DNA of 64,000 nucleotides from Styela clava (Eukaryota > Chordata > Ascidiacea > Stolidobranchia > Styelidae): positions 7,059,001 to 7,123,000 of the forward strand of contig NC_135258.1 of assembly GCF_964204865.1 (NCBI RefSeq). The letters are read 5' to 3'. This document shows, in pieces, positions 44,097-55,702 of the stretch. The notes beneath the pieces were generated by a model. It had not been told where the DNA came from, did not search any database, and was given only the letters and a program-made list of their open reading frames with translations. Within the stretch, counting starts at the first letter, position 1, and each line of letters starts with the position of its first letter. Both the position numbers and the translations under genes were made by a program.

Positions 44097-44415
44097 CAGG
44101 GATGTCCAAAATGATTCGAATACATTCAAAATTCATTATATTCGATATATAAAATTTTTGAATTTTGAGTAATTTAGCTCATTTTCATTTAAATATTAGG
44201 GATTTTGAGCTGTCAGAAGTATACCAAATGTACGATATCTCGACTGGTAAGAGAAAACAATTATAATTATGTCGTTTTTTATAATTATCACATGGAGATA
44301 TAATTTTCCACATGAACATGCCCCCCAGATTAGAATGTATTTGATATTTCGTATTCGAGAATATTTTCTCAGAATGTATTCGAAATAGTAACCTATTCGG
44401 TTTTGGACATCCATG
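44097..44415. mobile_element. hAT-type MITE, 319 bp
   Basis: Left CAGGGATGTCCAAAATGATTCG, right CGGTTTTGGACATCCATG, inverted. Flanks GGTATAAC (44089-44096) and GGTACAGC (44416-44423) match 6 of 8. The interior has attcgaatac-type runs and no coding capacity. Confidence 0.82.
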
Positions 44416-45459
44416 GGTACAGCGTCATAAATCTGAATATAACTCTAAAACATGGCGTGTCGCTGCTCGATTAAGTTCCAGCAGCTACCCTTCCTTGGTA
44501 TAACTGTTTGTTCATTTTGTTTTCACGGTTCACTTTAATAAATGCTTTTTTACGCTAGGTATTACACATGTTTGTTTGGCTCTGCATATGCATACTGACT
44601 TCACAATATGATTTGTGATTTTAATTAAACGATTGCAATTTATTTTTAAAAAACTAATGCACTACTTAGTTTCAATTCTTCTTAAATATGCTATTGTTTG
44701 CCCGTGTGAGTATTTTATTGCCATCATTTTTTATTATCATTTTATCACCGAGTTGTGTCTGCATAGAGCTTCTGGCAAAAATGTAATCTTTTCTTAAATC
44801 AGATGCAAACATATATCTGCAATGAAACGATTTAGCTTATCTGAATCCATGTCGTTGTTTTAATCTTTTATTTGACCGTCATCGCCATAATCAGACAGTT
44901 GCTGATCGAATAATTGGCGCATCGTGTCCACAGTGTTAACTCTAAGCGAATTATGAGTGCGAAAGTGCTTCGCAGTCGAAAAAAAAAGTGCGAAAGTGCT
45001 TTTGCCGATTTTAACAAGTTAGGTGCTCTAGCCTTTCATATAACCCATTTAAAAAGGCATAGAGACTCGAAAAAGCGCTCCTCCGGTTAATATTATGAAT
45101 TAAAGAGAAGCCTTTCCATTAACCCAGTTCCCTTTAAGCGAATTCATGTTTAATTAAAACAAGCGAATTCATCGGCAACGAAAAGACATCTGCTAACACT
45201 TGCCGCGAACAAAACTTTCATGCATGCGGGTGTCAGTTGCTTACTCGGTGAACAGCAAAGGCTTTCACATTTGTTACTCCTTCCATCTAACAGACAACGA
45301 TTGATACACGTAGGCTGGAAACCATATTAGTTACAGGTTGGATCATTTGTACAAATCCCGTGCAAAATAATTCCCCCGTTAGGTGTGCTGGAAATTCAAC
45401 TTTTCGATTTATCCCTAAGCCTAATCTGATAATTATTAATTTGTGATTTTTAACCACTT

Positions 45460-46960
45460 TGAAAGTCGCCACCCGCTGTTTTAAAATATAGGTTAACCTA
45501 CGTTCCCTCCCAAATATTACACAGGATACTCCCCTGTTTTAGGAGACAGGTTGACCTACTTTCCTTTTAAACTTTTTTCTCCGAAATATTACACAAGATC
45601 ACTTTGAAAATCCTCCCCTTTCGTGAGCTGGCGTGACCTAATTTCTCATTTACATTTATATTATACTATTTTAGAGCTTACCCAAAGACAAGTAATTTTT
45701 AAATGTCGACATGCCTTGGTTTGCGTGCGATTTAGTTTAAATCGGGCAGAAAACATCATATATTGGCAAAATGTTTAGTAATGCCATGTACTTTCAGCAT
45801 TCATAAATGGCACTCTTTGTAATGCTGCTGACCTAGTATCAAATATTCGCATCACAACGCCACTTGCGAGGTTTCCATATATTTCAATTACACTAATAGG
45901 AACGATGACACCAAAGAGTTTTCTTTTGCAAAGGTACACGAAATATAACGAGGGTGATTCTTGAAAAAAACATGAATATATAAAATAAACGAATGATATG
46001 ATAGTGGATCCCAAATAATTTTGAGAGTGTCTCGAAATACCAATCCATTTGATAAATAATTTTTATTCGACCACATGAACGCTGATATACGCATTCTCAG
46101 ATATCGGACATCCAGTCGCTATATTCAATCGTTCATATGCACAAATCTCACATTAATAGTAATTGCTACCCACGTTTGTAAAGTTTAGAAACCAACAAAC
46201 AGAAAATAACTTATCCTAAAACACAATTAAAATTCAGTCGGCAATAAATTCGTCGCCAAGACGATGCCATACAAAACAAAAAAGATTTGGTCGCGAGAGT
46301 TACTTAGATGACTGCAAAACGACGTTGTTTTTTAAGCAGAATGTAGAACAATCAAATTGAAAAACGGGAGTTACGACGCCCTTAACACATCGTGTGTATT
46401 AAACTTCCCTGGTAAGTACTATTATTATTGTACTTATACACCTGTTGGAGTATTTCGGACAATTTCGAATTTAAAATTAATGAAAACCCGACACATAATA
46501 AAGACGCAAAAGTAAAATGAACATTCATTGAAAAAGTTATTATTTAAGAAAGACAACATGATCGTACAATTCCGCCCAAACCTCGATGTTCGCAAGTGAG
46601 ATGATAAATAAATACTTCCCTGTATTCGATCAATTAACTTTAGCGTATCGTTGTTCTGCCAACAAACAGCCGGGTGCAAAATATTTCCGTCCTGTGATAT
46701 GCTCACGTCACAAATATTCTCGATATTAATATCATACCCTCGCGTATGTACTTTCTATTAGCTCTTTAGTGATCCCTTCCATCCTTGGCCAAGTCATGTT
46801 TCGAATATGTGAACATTTTATTCGACCATACATGGCCGGCGGGATGTTAAAATTGTAAACAAGAGAGAGGTAAAATCAATCGCGAATTTCGTTATAACGG
46901 CTCGTTTACGAATTGTTGCGCCTGTTATCGTCGAAAATGATTACATTTGTTGTATTTTGA
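45460..46960. other. Gene-free stretch
   Basis: A ~95-bp imperfect duplication at 45485-45640 (ggttaacctacgttccctcc..aaatattacacagga / ggttgacctactttcctt..gaaatattacacaaga). Otherwise no motif or gene. Confidence 0.45.
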
Positions 46961-46969
46961 GGCATTTAA

Positions 46970-47115
46970 GCAGTAATAATTAGGGCATGACATCATCAAA
47001 ATCGTCAAGTGAGATCTTGAAATTGCAAATTCCGTAAATAAAATTGTGAATTACTCGGTAACGAATTCAGCTTCAATGACCGTCGGGATATTGTTTTGTT
47101 GAAAATTATAATTAA
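46970..47115 (+). repeat. Dispersed direct repeat, copy 1
   Basis: taataattagggcatgacatcatcaaaatcgtcaag ... aaataaaattgtgaattactcggtaac ... gggatattgttttgttgaaaa recurs in the same orientation at 50209-50341 with scattered changes. Confidence 0.75.
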
Positions 47116-47454
47116 TGTGAGAGCGCCAAAAACATACAGTCCATACCGATGCGACTCCAATTTATATGGCCGCACTTGGTGTGGCGCGTTTATTAATAGT
47201 GTAAAATAAATTAAACGAATATCAATTATAACCAAGCCTGTCAGCGTGTTTATTTTCTGTGGGCAAGAATCGTAAAATACCATCTTGGGACAAATTCACT
47301 TCTATTATAAAATCTAATTTTTCAGTTATTATCGTTATACAAATAACGTGTGGCAACTTTTTAATTTATCGCCCACCAAAAAACCGCCCCACACTCGTCC
47401 AAACGTGTGTCAAGCTTGACCGACAGGAACAGATTCATCGACGACTTTAATTAG

Positions 47455-49970
47455 GGAAAATATGTATTCTGTTGGGAATGCTAAATAAATGTAACAAAAC
47501 GTATTTTTTTGTGATATAACTTTGCATTTTCGGAAACGGATTGCCGTGAAAGGTAAAATTTGATCTAAATTAATCGCAAAAATGTTTTATTTTAAATGTA
47601 ACAAAACACATTTTGCGATATAACCTTGTATTTTCGAAAACGGGTGTCCTGAAAAGTAAAATATGATCTAAATCAGTGATTCCCAAAGTGGGCGATATCG
47701 CCCCCCAGTGGGCGAAAACGATACAGAGGGGGGCGAAAAAGTCTAAGGGGGCGATAGGGGGGCGATTTCGCGAAAGCTGTTTTATGTTCGGCGCACTTAA
47801 TTCTGTACTCTGTGTGCATTCGCAGGCTTGAAACATGTGGGCGATATTCACACGCGAAAGAATTTCTGGTCTCGTCTTTGCAGTAAGGTAAGGTAGTTTG
47901 CGTATCCCAGTGGTCGGCAGAATACTGCCGAAGTAAAATAATCTGGCCCGGGACCATTCACTGAATGGACCTTTCCCCGACCTTTGACCGCGAAAAATTC
48001 TTTCCATACTTTACCATTTTAAAATTTTCGGTGCTTATTTTAAGAGTGGTTTCGCGAGCTGTGGCCTGTAAAATGGGGTATTTGATTCAAACTATCATTC
48101 TAATACACACCATTTAACAATCTGTTTTTTAAAAGTACCGATAAAGAATTTTAGCCTAGTCTATCATAGCTATTTCTACACTAATTTTTGATTGCTGTAT
48201 TTAAACTGAAACTCATAGAAAGACAAAGTAATCATTGACTTATTTGATTTATATTCAAATTCCCGAAAAACAACTAAATACTAACGAATATAATTCAAAA
48301 ACGCGAAAATGAGGTAGTGCTCACGACCACCCCTGAAAATCTGTCCGAGTGAGAGTGTCTGAGCGCCTGCGAAAGGGGGCGTTGTTACGTTTTTTGCATC
48401 TTGCTGATTGGCCAATGTCACGAAGTAAATAGGGAAGTCTAAGCCCGGGGAAATATCCAAACGGCGGGTTTGACGATGAAAATTTTTTATTTATAATCTA
48501 CGCTCGAGGAGTAAATTACATTTTTTTACGTAACAGAATTTATCGTGAGACACATTTAGAGTAAATTATACTATATCCTAACAATTTAGTGAACAGCCAC
48601 TCGTTTAACGAGCCTACAATTTAATTATAATTAGACAAATGGAAACACGCAGAAAAGTTGATGCTGAGTGCAGGGGTTCAATAGCGCAGTAAATATTCGA
48701 ATATATTGCAAAGTAATAAGGAAATAAAATTCATATTCATATTCGGGAGATTCATCACTGCTTGATTTTTGTAAGAATGTATCTTCTTAAAGAAAATATA
48801 TATTTATCAAAATTTCACAAATCGTGCGAAAATATTCACTTCGATGTTTGGAAGTACATATTTGTGCAAACCATTATTTTCGAAAATGCACATTACAAAG
48901 AACAAGCAAAGAAGTGGGTTTGGTGATGCCCATTTAGAAATTTTTTCAATCTTGGCGTCGTAAAGCTATCCAGCGCGATGCAGCAACAAGACAGTGTCAC
49001 ATTAAATGTTATTGTAATATTTTTTTAATAAGACGAATTTCGCGTGTGTTCCGTTTTTAACTCTCAAAAAATATATGCTACCCGCAAAAGACTAGCAATC
49101 CTGAATTTTGTCCTGCGAGCGACATAAAATTTACCGACCCCTGGGCCGTAGCCGATAGTCAGTCACGGCTTCTTCCACATCCGAGTCCATGAATCCAAAA
49201 AAAATGGCTGGGTAATTATGGACTGGAGGCCGCGATAGGATGAGGAATCGGGGATGGATTTTTTCGAAGTATTTTGGTGCAGGTCATCAGGCTGTACGAA
49301 TGAATGAAATGTACGAAAATCATTATTATAAGTTTGGGAAAATTATTTTTGTTCTTATTATTTTAATGTGAAATGGGGTGAATTTAGGAAGTGAAATGCT
49401 ATAAGGCAAGAGTACACGGCGGTTTTTGAGGAGGTAGGACCCTGGATTCTTTCATTTCCGACCTATTATATGGTGAAAAAGAGGTTTTCAGCCGTGCTAC
49501 TATTGCTATTAGAACAATAAAATCACCTTTCCATCAGTAAATGGGGTAATTTTAGATATAATAGAAACCTCGCTGAAGAACACCAAGCTCATCTATCTCA
49601 TTAAAAAACACTATAAACTATGATTTGTCTTCTTATTTGGTCTGTAATAAATTCGTTTCTGACTTTATATTTTTTTGTAGTGCAGGGGGGCGATGAAGTT
49701 GTATAAACTACTTTAGGGGGGCGATGGTCAAAAAAGTTTGGGAACCACTGATCTAAATTAATCGCAAAAATGTTTTATTTTAAATGTAACAAAACACATT
49801 TTTCGCAATACAACTGTATTTTCGGATACCGGGTGTCATGAAGAGTAAAATATGATCTAAATTAACCGTAAATAATGTTTCATTCCAAATGTATCAAAAC
49901 GCATTTTTTTGCGATATAATTTTGTATTTTCGAAAACGGAGCGTCATGGAATATATTAATCTAATGTTTT
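47455..49970 (+). repeat. ~103-bp tandem repeat interrupted by a hAT
   Basis: Units start atctaaattaatcgcaaaaatg at 47563, 47666 (interrupted), 49751 and 49855, with a worn unit before 47563. Each holds aaatgtaacaaaacacatttt, a gcgatataac block and ttttcgaaaacggg. Four to five units remain once the hAT at 47674-49750 is removed. Confidence 0.85.
47674..49750. mobile_element. hAT element, 2077 bp, inside the 103-bp repeat
   Basis: Left CAGTGATTCCCAAAGTGGGCG and right gggggcgatggtcaaaaaag then TTTGGGAACCACTG. Exact 8-bp duplication ATCTAAAT at 47666-47673 and 49751-49758; it falls on the repeat unit start, so part of the identity comes from the target repeat. G-rich gggggcgat blocks lie just inside both ends. 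No intact transposase is seen. Confidence 0.9.
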
Positions 49971-50208
49971 ATCTATCGTCTAACTAACGTCTGGTACACA
50001 TCATTTTCGGGGAGAACTCTAGCCCGCGAAACGTCATTTAATTTAAAATAGAGAATGTTCCACGCATTCCAAAACGGAAAATCACCAGTAAGTCGACAGG
50101 GATTCAACCCTCCGGATTCAGTATTCAATATCCCCCGTGTCAGAAATTTTTGAAGATTGGACCAAAGAACCGGTCAAACCGCCGCGGAAGAAGGGGAGTA
50201 TTTTTTGC

Positions 50209-50341
50209 ACTAATAATTAGGGCGTGACATTATCAATATCGTCAAGAAACTGGTGAATTTTCAAATTCCATAAATAAAATTGTGAATTGCTCGGTAACAT
50301 TTTAGCTATAATTATCGCCGGGGTATTGTTTTGTTGAAAAC
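50209..50341 (+). repeat. Dispersed direct repeat, copy 2
   Basis: Matches 46970-47115; see that entry. The distance between copies is about 3.2 kb. Confidence 0.75.
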
Positions 50342-51796
50342 ATGTTGAAACTTGGGGGAATTAGTTACAATTAGCGCCTGACCTCTATTTGGCACTCGAG
50401 CACTAGAAAAAAAAAAGAACTCGAGTCCAATCTTTTTAGCATTAAGTCGCATACGTAAAATATCCTGTAAAAGAAGTGCTGTTCATTAACGTCATCTCGT
50501 CTTATGACCACGCAGAAATGCCTTTATTGCCGAAATATTCAATCACTATTTTAAATCAACATTCAGGATTGGCACAATTTCAGATTTGCGAAGTTTATCA
50601 CCATAGAAAAACATGAGGAAGTTAGTTATCGTCTTAATAAATATCAGCATCACGGTATCGACAATAATATTACCATTCGCATAAAATTGGGACCGTAAAT
50701 TTACAAATCTTGATAGGTAATATTAAAGCCAACGCAAATGTTAATTTGAGTCCTCAATGTCTTCAACAGCTGTTGCCGATGTGAACAAACGGGTAGACCC
50801 GAAATATAAAACTTCGATGGCCGCGGACCCGCAAGAATTCATATTTGTAAAAAAGAGAGGGCGGGAATATAGAATAACAAAACCTGGATATCGCCGCCAA
50901 AACGATCGGTGACAAGAACAATTAGCGTATACAACGGAATTAACCAGTAAAAAGGCCTTGTTGCCGATTTTTTAATGTTTCCACCAACGTTCCAAAAATA
51001 TTTGTTATTCGGTACTCGTTAAAAATATTCAATTCAATAAAATATTGAATTTTGCCCACCCGTACTCGCATATCAATGAGAAATAGTTGTGTAAATATCG
51101 CAAAATGCCACGTGCTTTCAACATTGTGATTACAATAAAATGGCACTTAATGGTATTTTGTGAATTTGGTGATTTTGCAAATCTGTGACATGCTGCTAAA
51201 AGTTTCGTCTGATTTGAAAATCTTTGAAAATCGTGCACTTTGGTCACAATACATCCAAAGTGACTATAACACTTTACTAACACTTTTATAGTCATTTTGA
51301 ATTCAACGATATCATTGATAGTCACATGACCACTTTCGTTCAAAGAAAGGCACCGCGTAGTATTCCAACATCTGGTTTCAAAGACGCGGAGCGTTTTGCG
51401 GGAGAAGCGGAATCGGTGTGCTTGTATAATAATCATATTATAAACAAGAATTTTGCGGTTAATGCAAAAGCTTTATCTCCTATGTCTGCATCTCATAGGT
51501 TAGAATTCCGGTAAATATCGTTATGATATGCAGAATTGAGTTACAAAAGTACTAGTATGTTACTTATTTGTCAACTTAATACTCGAAAATATTGGTTAAC
51601 TTTGAATTTTTATTCCATTCAAAATCGGAAAAAAGTGCTATTTCTCTTCAAAATCGGAAAAAAGTGCTATTTCGCAGTCCCTAAAAAAAGTTGCGAAAGT
51701 GCTTCGCAATTTTCGCAAAAAAGTGCGCTAATAGTGAACACTGGGTCACTCACTGTCCAGCGTTATGGAAACAATTCCATCACACACCTTTGATTA
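50342..51796. other. Gene-free stretch
   Basis: No recognisable gene; the minus-strand frame at 51029-51436 has no family motif. atgccacgtgctttcaacatt (about 51104) resembles atgccatgtactttcagcatt at 45781, another worn dispersed repeat. A 31-bp direct repeat (caaaatcggaaaaaagtgctatttc) occurs twice at 51620-51673. Confidence 0.45.
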
Positions 51797-52060
51797 CCCT
51801 TTGCTGGTTCGAATCTCACAGGGAGATAATTACGTGCCAGAGGATTACTGGACTCCTCGCCGTCGTAAGGCGGTTCACGTAACTGCTGGTCGGTTGAGGC
51901 TCCATCCGTCGTCAAGTCCATGCTTCCGAAAACAAATTACTGCCGAACTAATTCCACACCCGACGTGGACTGATGATCAAGTCGTCTATTGGCTTTTCTC
52001 TCCCCCGAGATACATATATAAATCCTCTTCCTCGTGATATGTATGAAAATCCTATCCAAT
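51797..52060 (+). mobile_element. SINE family A, plus orientation
   Basis: gctggttcgaatctcacagggag (B box), ggactcctcgccgtcgtaagg, catgcttccgaaaacaaatta, and the tail gaaaatcctatcc. The A box is missing (5' truncated). Confidence 0.8.
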
Positions 52061-52332
52061 GCAACAATAGCCGCAGATCCGATGCGACATTATCGCTAGA
52101 GATTTCTGCAAATGCTGCGTAGCCTTGGGCAATCATTTACTTCGTTTCATTTTTGATTCAACATTGTTTCATGCAACAATTTTTTAACCAATTTTACATT
52201 TAACAATTTGCGACGCACAAATAGTGTGCAAAAAATTGAAAAACAAACGTAATATAGATCAAATTAATTCATTGAAATCACATTTCAAAATGGCAAAAAT
52301 AAATTTCAACAAAATGTTGCGGATATCCACAT

Positions 52333-53955
52333 TCAAGCATCCATGTGGTATTTCTTGAAGTGTAATGCAACATATCTCTCCACACGAAACAATTTCCCAT
52401 ACATTTTACATGGGTGAATCTTCTCACAATGTGTTTTAGAATGTTCTTCCAGATGATCTTTAGTAATAAACGACTTCGAGCATAAATCACACGAAAACGA
52501 CCGTTTGCCTAATCCCCTCATAATATGCAATTTTTCATGTCTGGTCAACCCAGCTCTTTGGGTGAATCACATACCGCAAATTTTGCATTTAAATGGTCTT
52601 TCATTAGTATGTACCCGTTCGTGTATCAATCGATCTACTACCAAACGATTTATTGCCTATTTTACAACAGAATCGTTTGTTTCGTTTAAAATGTGTTGCC
52701 ATATGCGAACGTAGTACCCTTTTATTGAAGAATCTCTTTTGGCAAACTGTACAATCATGCGTGCAGATTCCTGCTGATTTAACGGTTGGATGGGTTTCAC
52801 GATGAGCTTTGAGATTCTGCAATGTTAAAAACACTTTTCCACATACATCCCATGAATGACGTTTGCTCTGTGCAGCTTTTCGTGCATCAACAAACCTCCT
52901 TTTTGACTGAATCGTTTTCCGCATGTGTGACACGAAAAGGGTTTTTCACCCGTGTGTACCCGATGGTGTATTGATAAAGCTGCTTTGTGTTGGAAAGATC
53001 TTCCACATACGTAACAAGAATGTGCGTTATCAGATACTTTATCAGAATATGGTTGCGAAGTGACTTTGGATGTGAAAATTTTTTCTCACAAATTGTACAT
53101 TCAAATTCGCGAATCTCTGTATGTCTTGCATATGCTCTTTCAGAAAACGTGCTCGACTAAATGACTCATCACACAGACTGCGTGTATGCGATTTTATTTC
53201 TAAGTGAGTTTGGATGTGATCTGTTAATGTTCCTTTGTGCTTAAATGACATTCCACATACTTCACATGAAAACGGTTTTTCATTTGAATGCACTACCAAA
53301 TGATTTTCCAAAACGCCTTTCCTGGTAAATGAAGCAGAACAAATTGTACAAGAAAATATTTTTCCGTTGCATGAGTCTTCATATGATGCCTCAGTCTTGC
53401 TTTGCTTTTCATATCTTTGCCGCATTCAGCGCATTTAAACTCAGTTTCTTTGAGATTAATTACAACGTGTTTGGTCAAATCTGAATTATCAACGAAGCAT
53501 TTTCCACATTCTTCGCATTTATATGGTTTTATGTTTGCATGCCTGCGTAGATGTTTAGTCAGATCAGCACGCTGTGTGAAGTCTTTCCCACATATAGTGC
53601 AGACATGGGATTTATGCCCAATATGTATCCGGACGTGAGCAGTCCTGCTTGACTTGCTTCGAAAACCCCTGTCGCAGTAATCACACTCATATGGCAACTT
53701 CCCAGTATGTGTGTATATATGTGTTTGCAGGCCATCTTTAGTTGAGAAACTTTTCTTGCAGAGTTCGCATTTGTGCGCTTTGTCAACTAAATGGACTTGT
53801 CTATGTCGAAAATAATTAGATTTATTTTGACATTCTTTCCCACATACTTCGCATTCGTAGCTTTTCTTTCTACGTTTCGGTTCTTGTTGATTCGCAGATT
53901 CCTCCTCATTCTGATTGAAATGGTCGTCATTCAATTTTATTTCTTCTTTTGTCAT
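52333..53955 (-). pseudogene. C2H2 zinc-finger protein pseudogene, ~18 fingers
   Basis: Starts MTKEEIKLND at 53955. Six fingers follow in frame (YECEVCGKEC..., HKCELCKKSF..., YECDYCDRGF..., HVCTICGKDF..., YKCEECGKCF..., FKCAECGKDM...), then the frame breaks at about 53360 in an A/T run. Fingers continue in other frames to about 52340 ([78 protein letters not shown]). I count at least five frame changes and one in-frame TGA (after FKCKICGM). Several fingers have lost a zinc ligand, such as KHVVIN in finger 5. No introns are seen. Linkers resemble ordinary TGEKP-type arrays but are varied. A broken copy of a nuclear DNA-binding protein; the intact parent is not in the window. Confidence 0.88.
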
Positions 53956-55702
53956 ATTCAGGCTTTGCGTTACAGCGTTTATATTAACTAATTATACGAT
54001 ATAAAACCTACTATACAGTAATATAAATACAGAATTTGTAAGTATGTGACATTAATTAAACTATCCCTCTTTACTGTAATACTGTCTTTCCAAACGTTAT
54101 TGTGACATAACTATCAGTAGAGGTTGCGCGGCACTAACTCCCAATCCTTCCTCAATGCCTCTGCGTTGGTGGATACGTTTGCGTATAATGCAAGGATGCT
54201 GTAGCAGGAATAAAATGCCATTCTATATGCAATTCAAGAGTCGTACTACACACTAACACAAATGTATTTCTGTAACGTTTCGTCTGACCAAAATCAAACT
54301 TCCTCAGACAAGCAGTTTACAACTGATTATTGTAACATTTGCGATATGTGAAAGCTGGAGCGTTCCAAACTCGCGAATAATACGTATAGACCAGTACGCA
54401 GGATGGTCAACGTAAGGGCTGACCGCTGATATCAATTCCCATGACAAATAATTTGAAACAATTTACTTATTAATTACTCTGATAACCCAACAGTCCCCGC
54501 TTACACAGACAGTCCCCGAACTCGTAATATAACTAAAATAGGGATTAAAATTATGGCCTACCCTAACCTGGTACATATACTACGGGAGTGCCCTAAGAAG
54601 ACCGATATCCGTGATTTAGACTGCTCAGTCAATACTCCCCGTCGGCTTCCACGTCACTATATTGGTGTGGTATGTCACTGCGTACTTTATATATAATCGT
54701 TATCGCTAGCATTGTCTCGACCGTTATTACGACGCTCAGTAATCAATAGTAATTGTTGTATTGTAATCTCTCGTAGTTAACGGATGACCTCTTACTTTTT
54801 ATCGGCTTCAAACATCACGACATCGCGGGTTGAAGAGATAGCAATAACATACTAGAAAAGAATTGCAAAAAAACAAAACCCTAGACACGAGGAAGTGTGA
54901 GCTGCCGCTACAAAAAATGAGTTCATATAAACATTTTTAAATATTTGAAATATTTTCCCTATGCTTCATTATACATGTTCTATTTATGATTCAGATCTTC
55001 CATAAAAATTAATTTGTGAATCAATACCCAAACAAATACGACCGGTTCGAATCAATCTCAGCACGCAGACTTTTCAGAAGAAAAATATTCACTACGGGCG
55101 TTCTCATATATTTTGTCTCTATATTTTGTAATTTTCTACAACGTTATCGTATATTTCTATTGCTTGCAACGAAGCAGTTTGTACAATACCGCTTTTCCCA
55201 GCAGTATTAAATCAAAATCACAAGATGAGCGTTATTCTTTATATTTAATATATTGAACAAAATGTAGCATGTCCATTCAATATGAATGCAATATAGCAGA
55301 AGCATTATGAAAATGAAGGCAGAAGTTACAAACAGCAGTGTCAATTATAGGCTGATGTGTGGGTGCGCAGTTCCGGCAAGGTATATTTTGGGAATAAATT
55401 TGGCAAATAAGATTTTAATTAGGGTTTAATTAGCCAGCGAAAAAATTAGTGCAAGAAGTACAATTAAATTAGCATATGTTCAACGGTTAACCCAAAGGTG
55501 GTGAATATCGATAAATGGTGGCTTCAGTATACGATATGAAACCGGCTTGTGCGCTTACATCAAGTTAGCGTTGGCCTGTTAATTAGTTGATATTGAAAGG
55601 TGTAAAGGCAGGTATTGTCAAAACTGTCGCAGACATTGGAAATTCTGTAAAGTGCAAACGAGTAGCATCGTCTCCTCGGACATCTAGAACTTGTTCTATT
55701 TC
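53956..55702. other. Intergenic, one repeat B copy, no gene seen
   Basis: 54487-54680 is a repeat family B copy (separate entry). The remainder has no recognisable gene and probably includes the 3' UTR of the minus-strand LOXL gene near the right edge. Confidence 0.5.
54487..54680 (+). repeat. Interspersed repeat family B
   Basis: cagtccccgaactcgtaatataactaaaatag ... attatggcctaccctaacctggtacatatactacgggagtgcc, shared with 6335-6430; cggcttccac...ctatattggtg near its end is shared with 4530-4600. Confidence 0.6.

Larger units (their letters stand above)
44937..51745. mobile_element. Possible large inverted-end element (uncertain)
   Basis: Left CAGTGTTAACTCTAAGCG followed by TGCGAAAGTGCTTCGCA, and right TGCGAAAGTGCTTCGCA ... 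GCGCTAATAGTGAACACTG, could be the two ends of one ~6.8-kb element; subterminal aaaagtgc and cgattttg motifs occur at both ends. No target duplication was found and no transposase is seen inside, so they may instead be two separate fragments. Confidence 0.35.

Noticed and set aside
47570-48007. 145-codon minus-strand frame
   Set aside because: It runs from the 103-bp repeat into the end of the hAT element and has no transposase motif.
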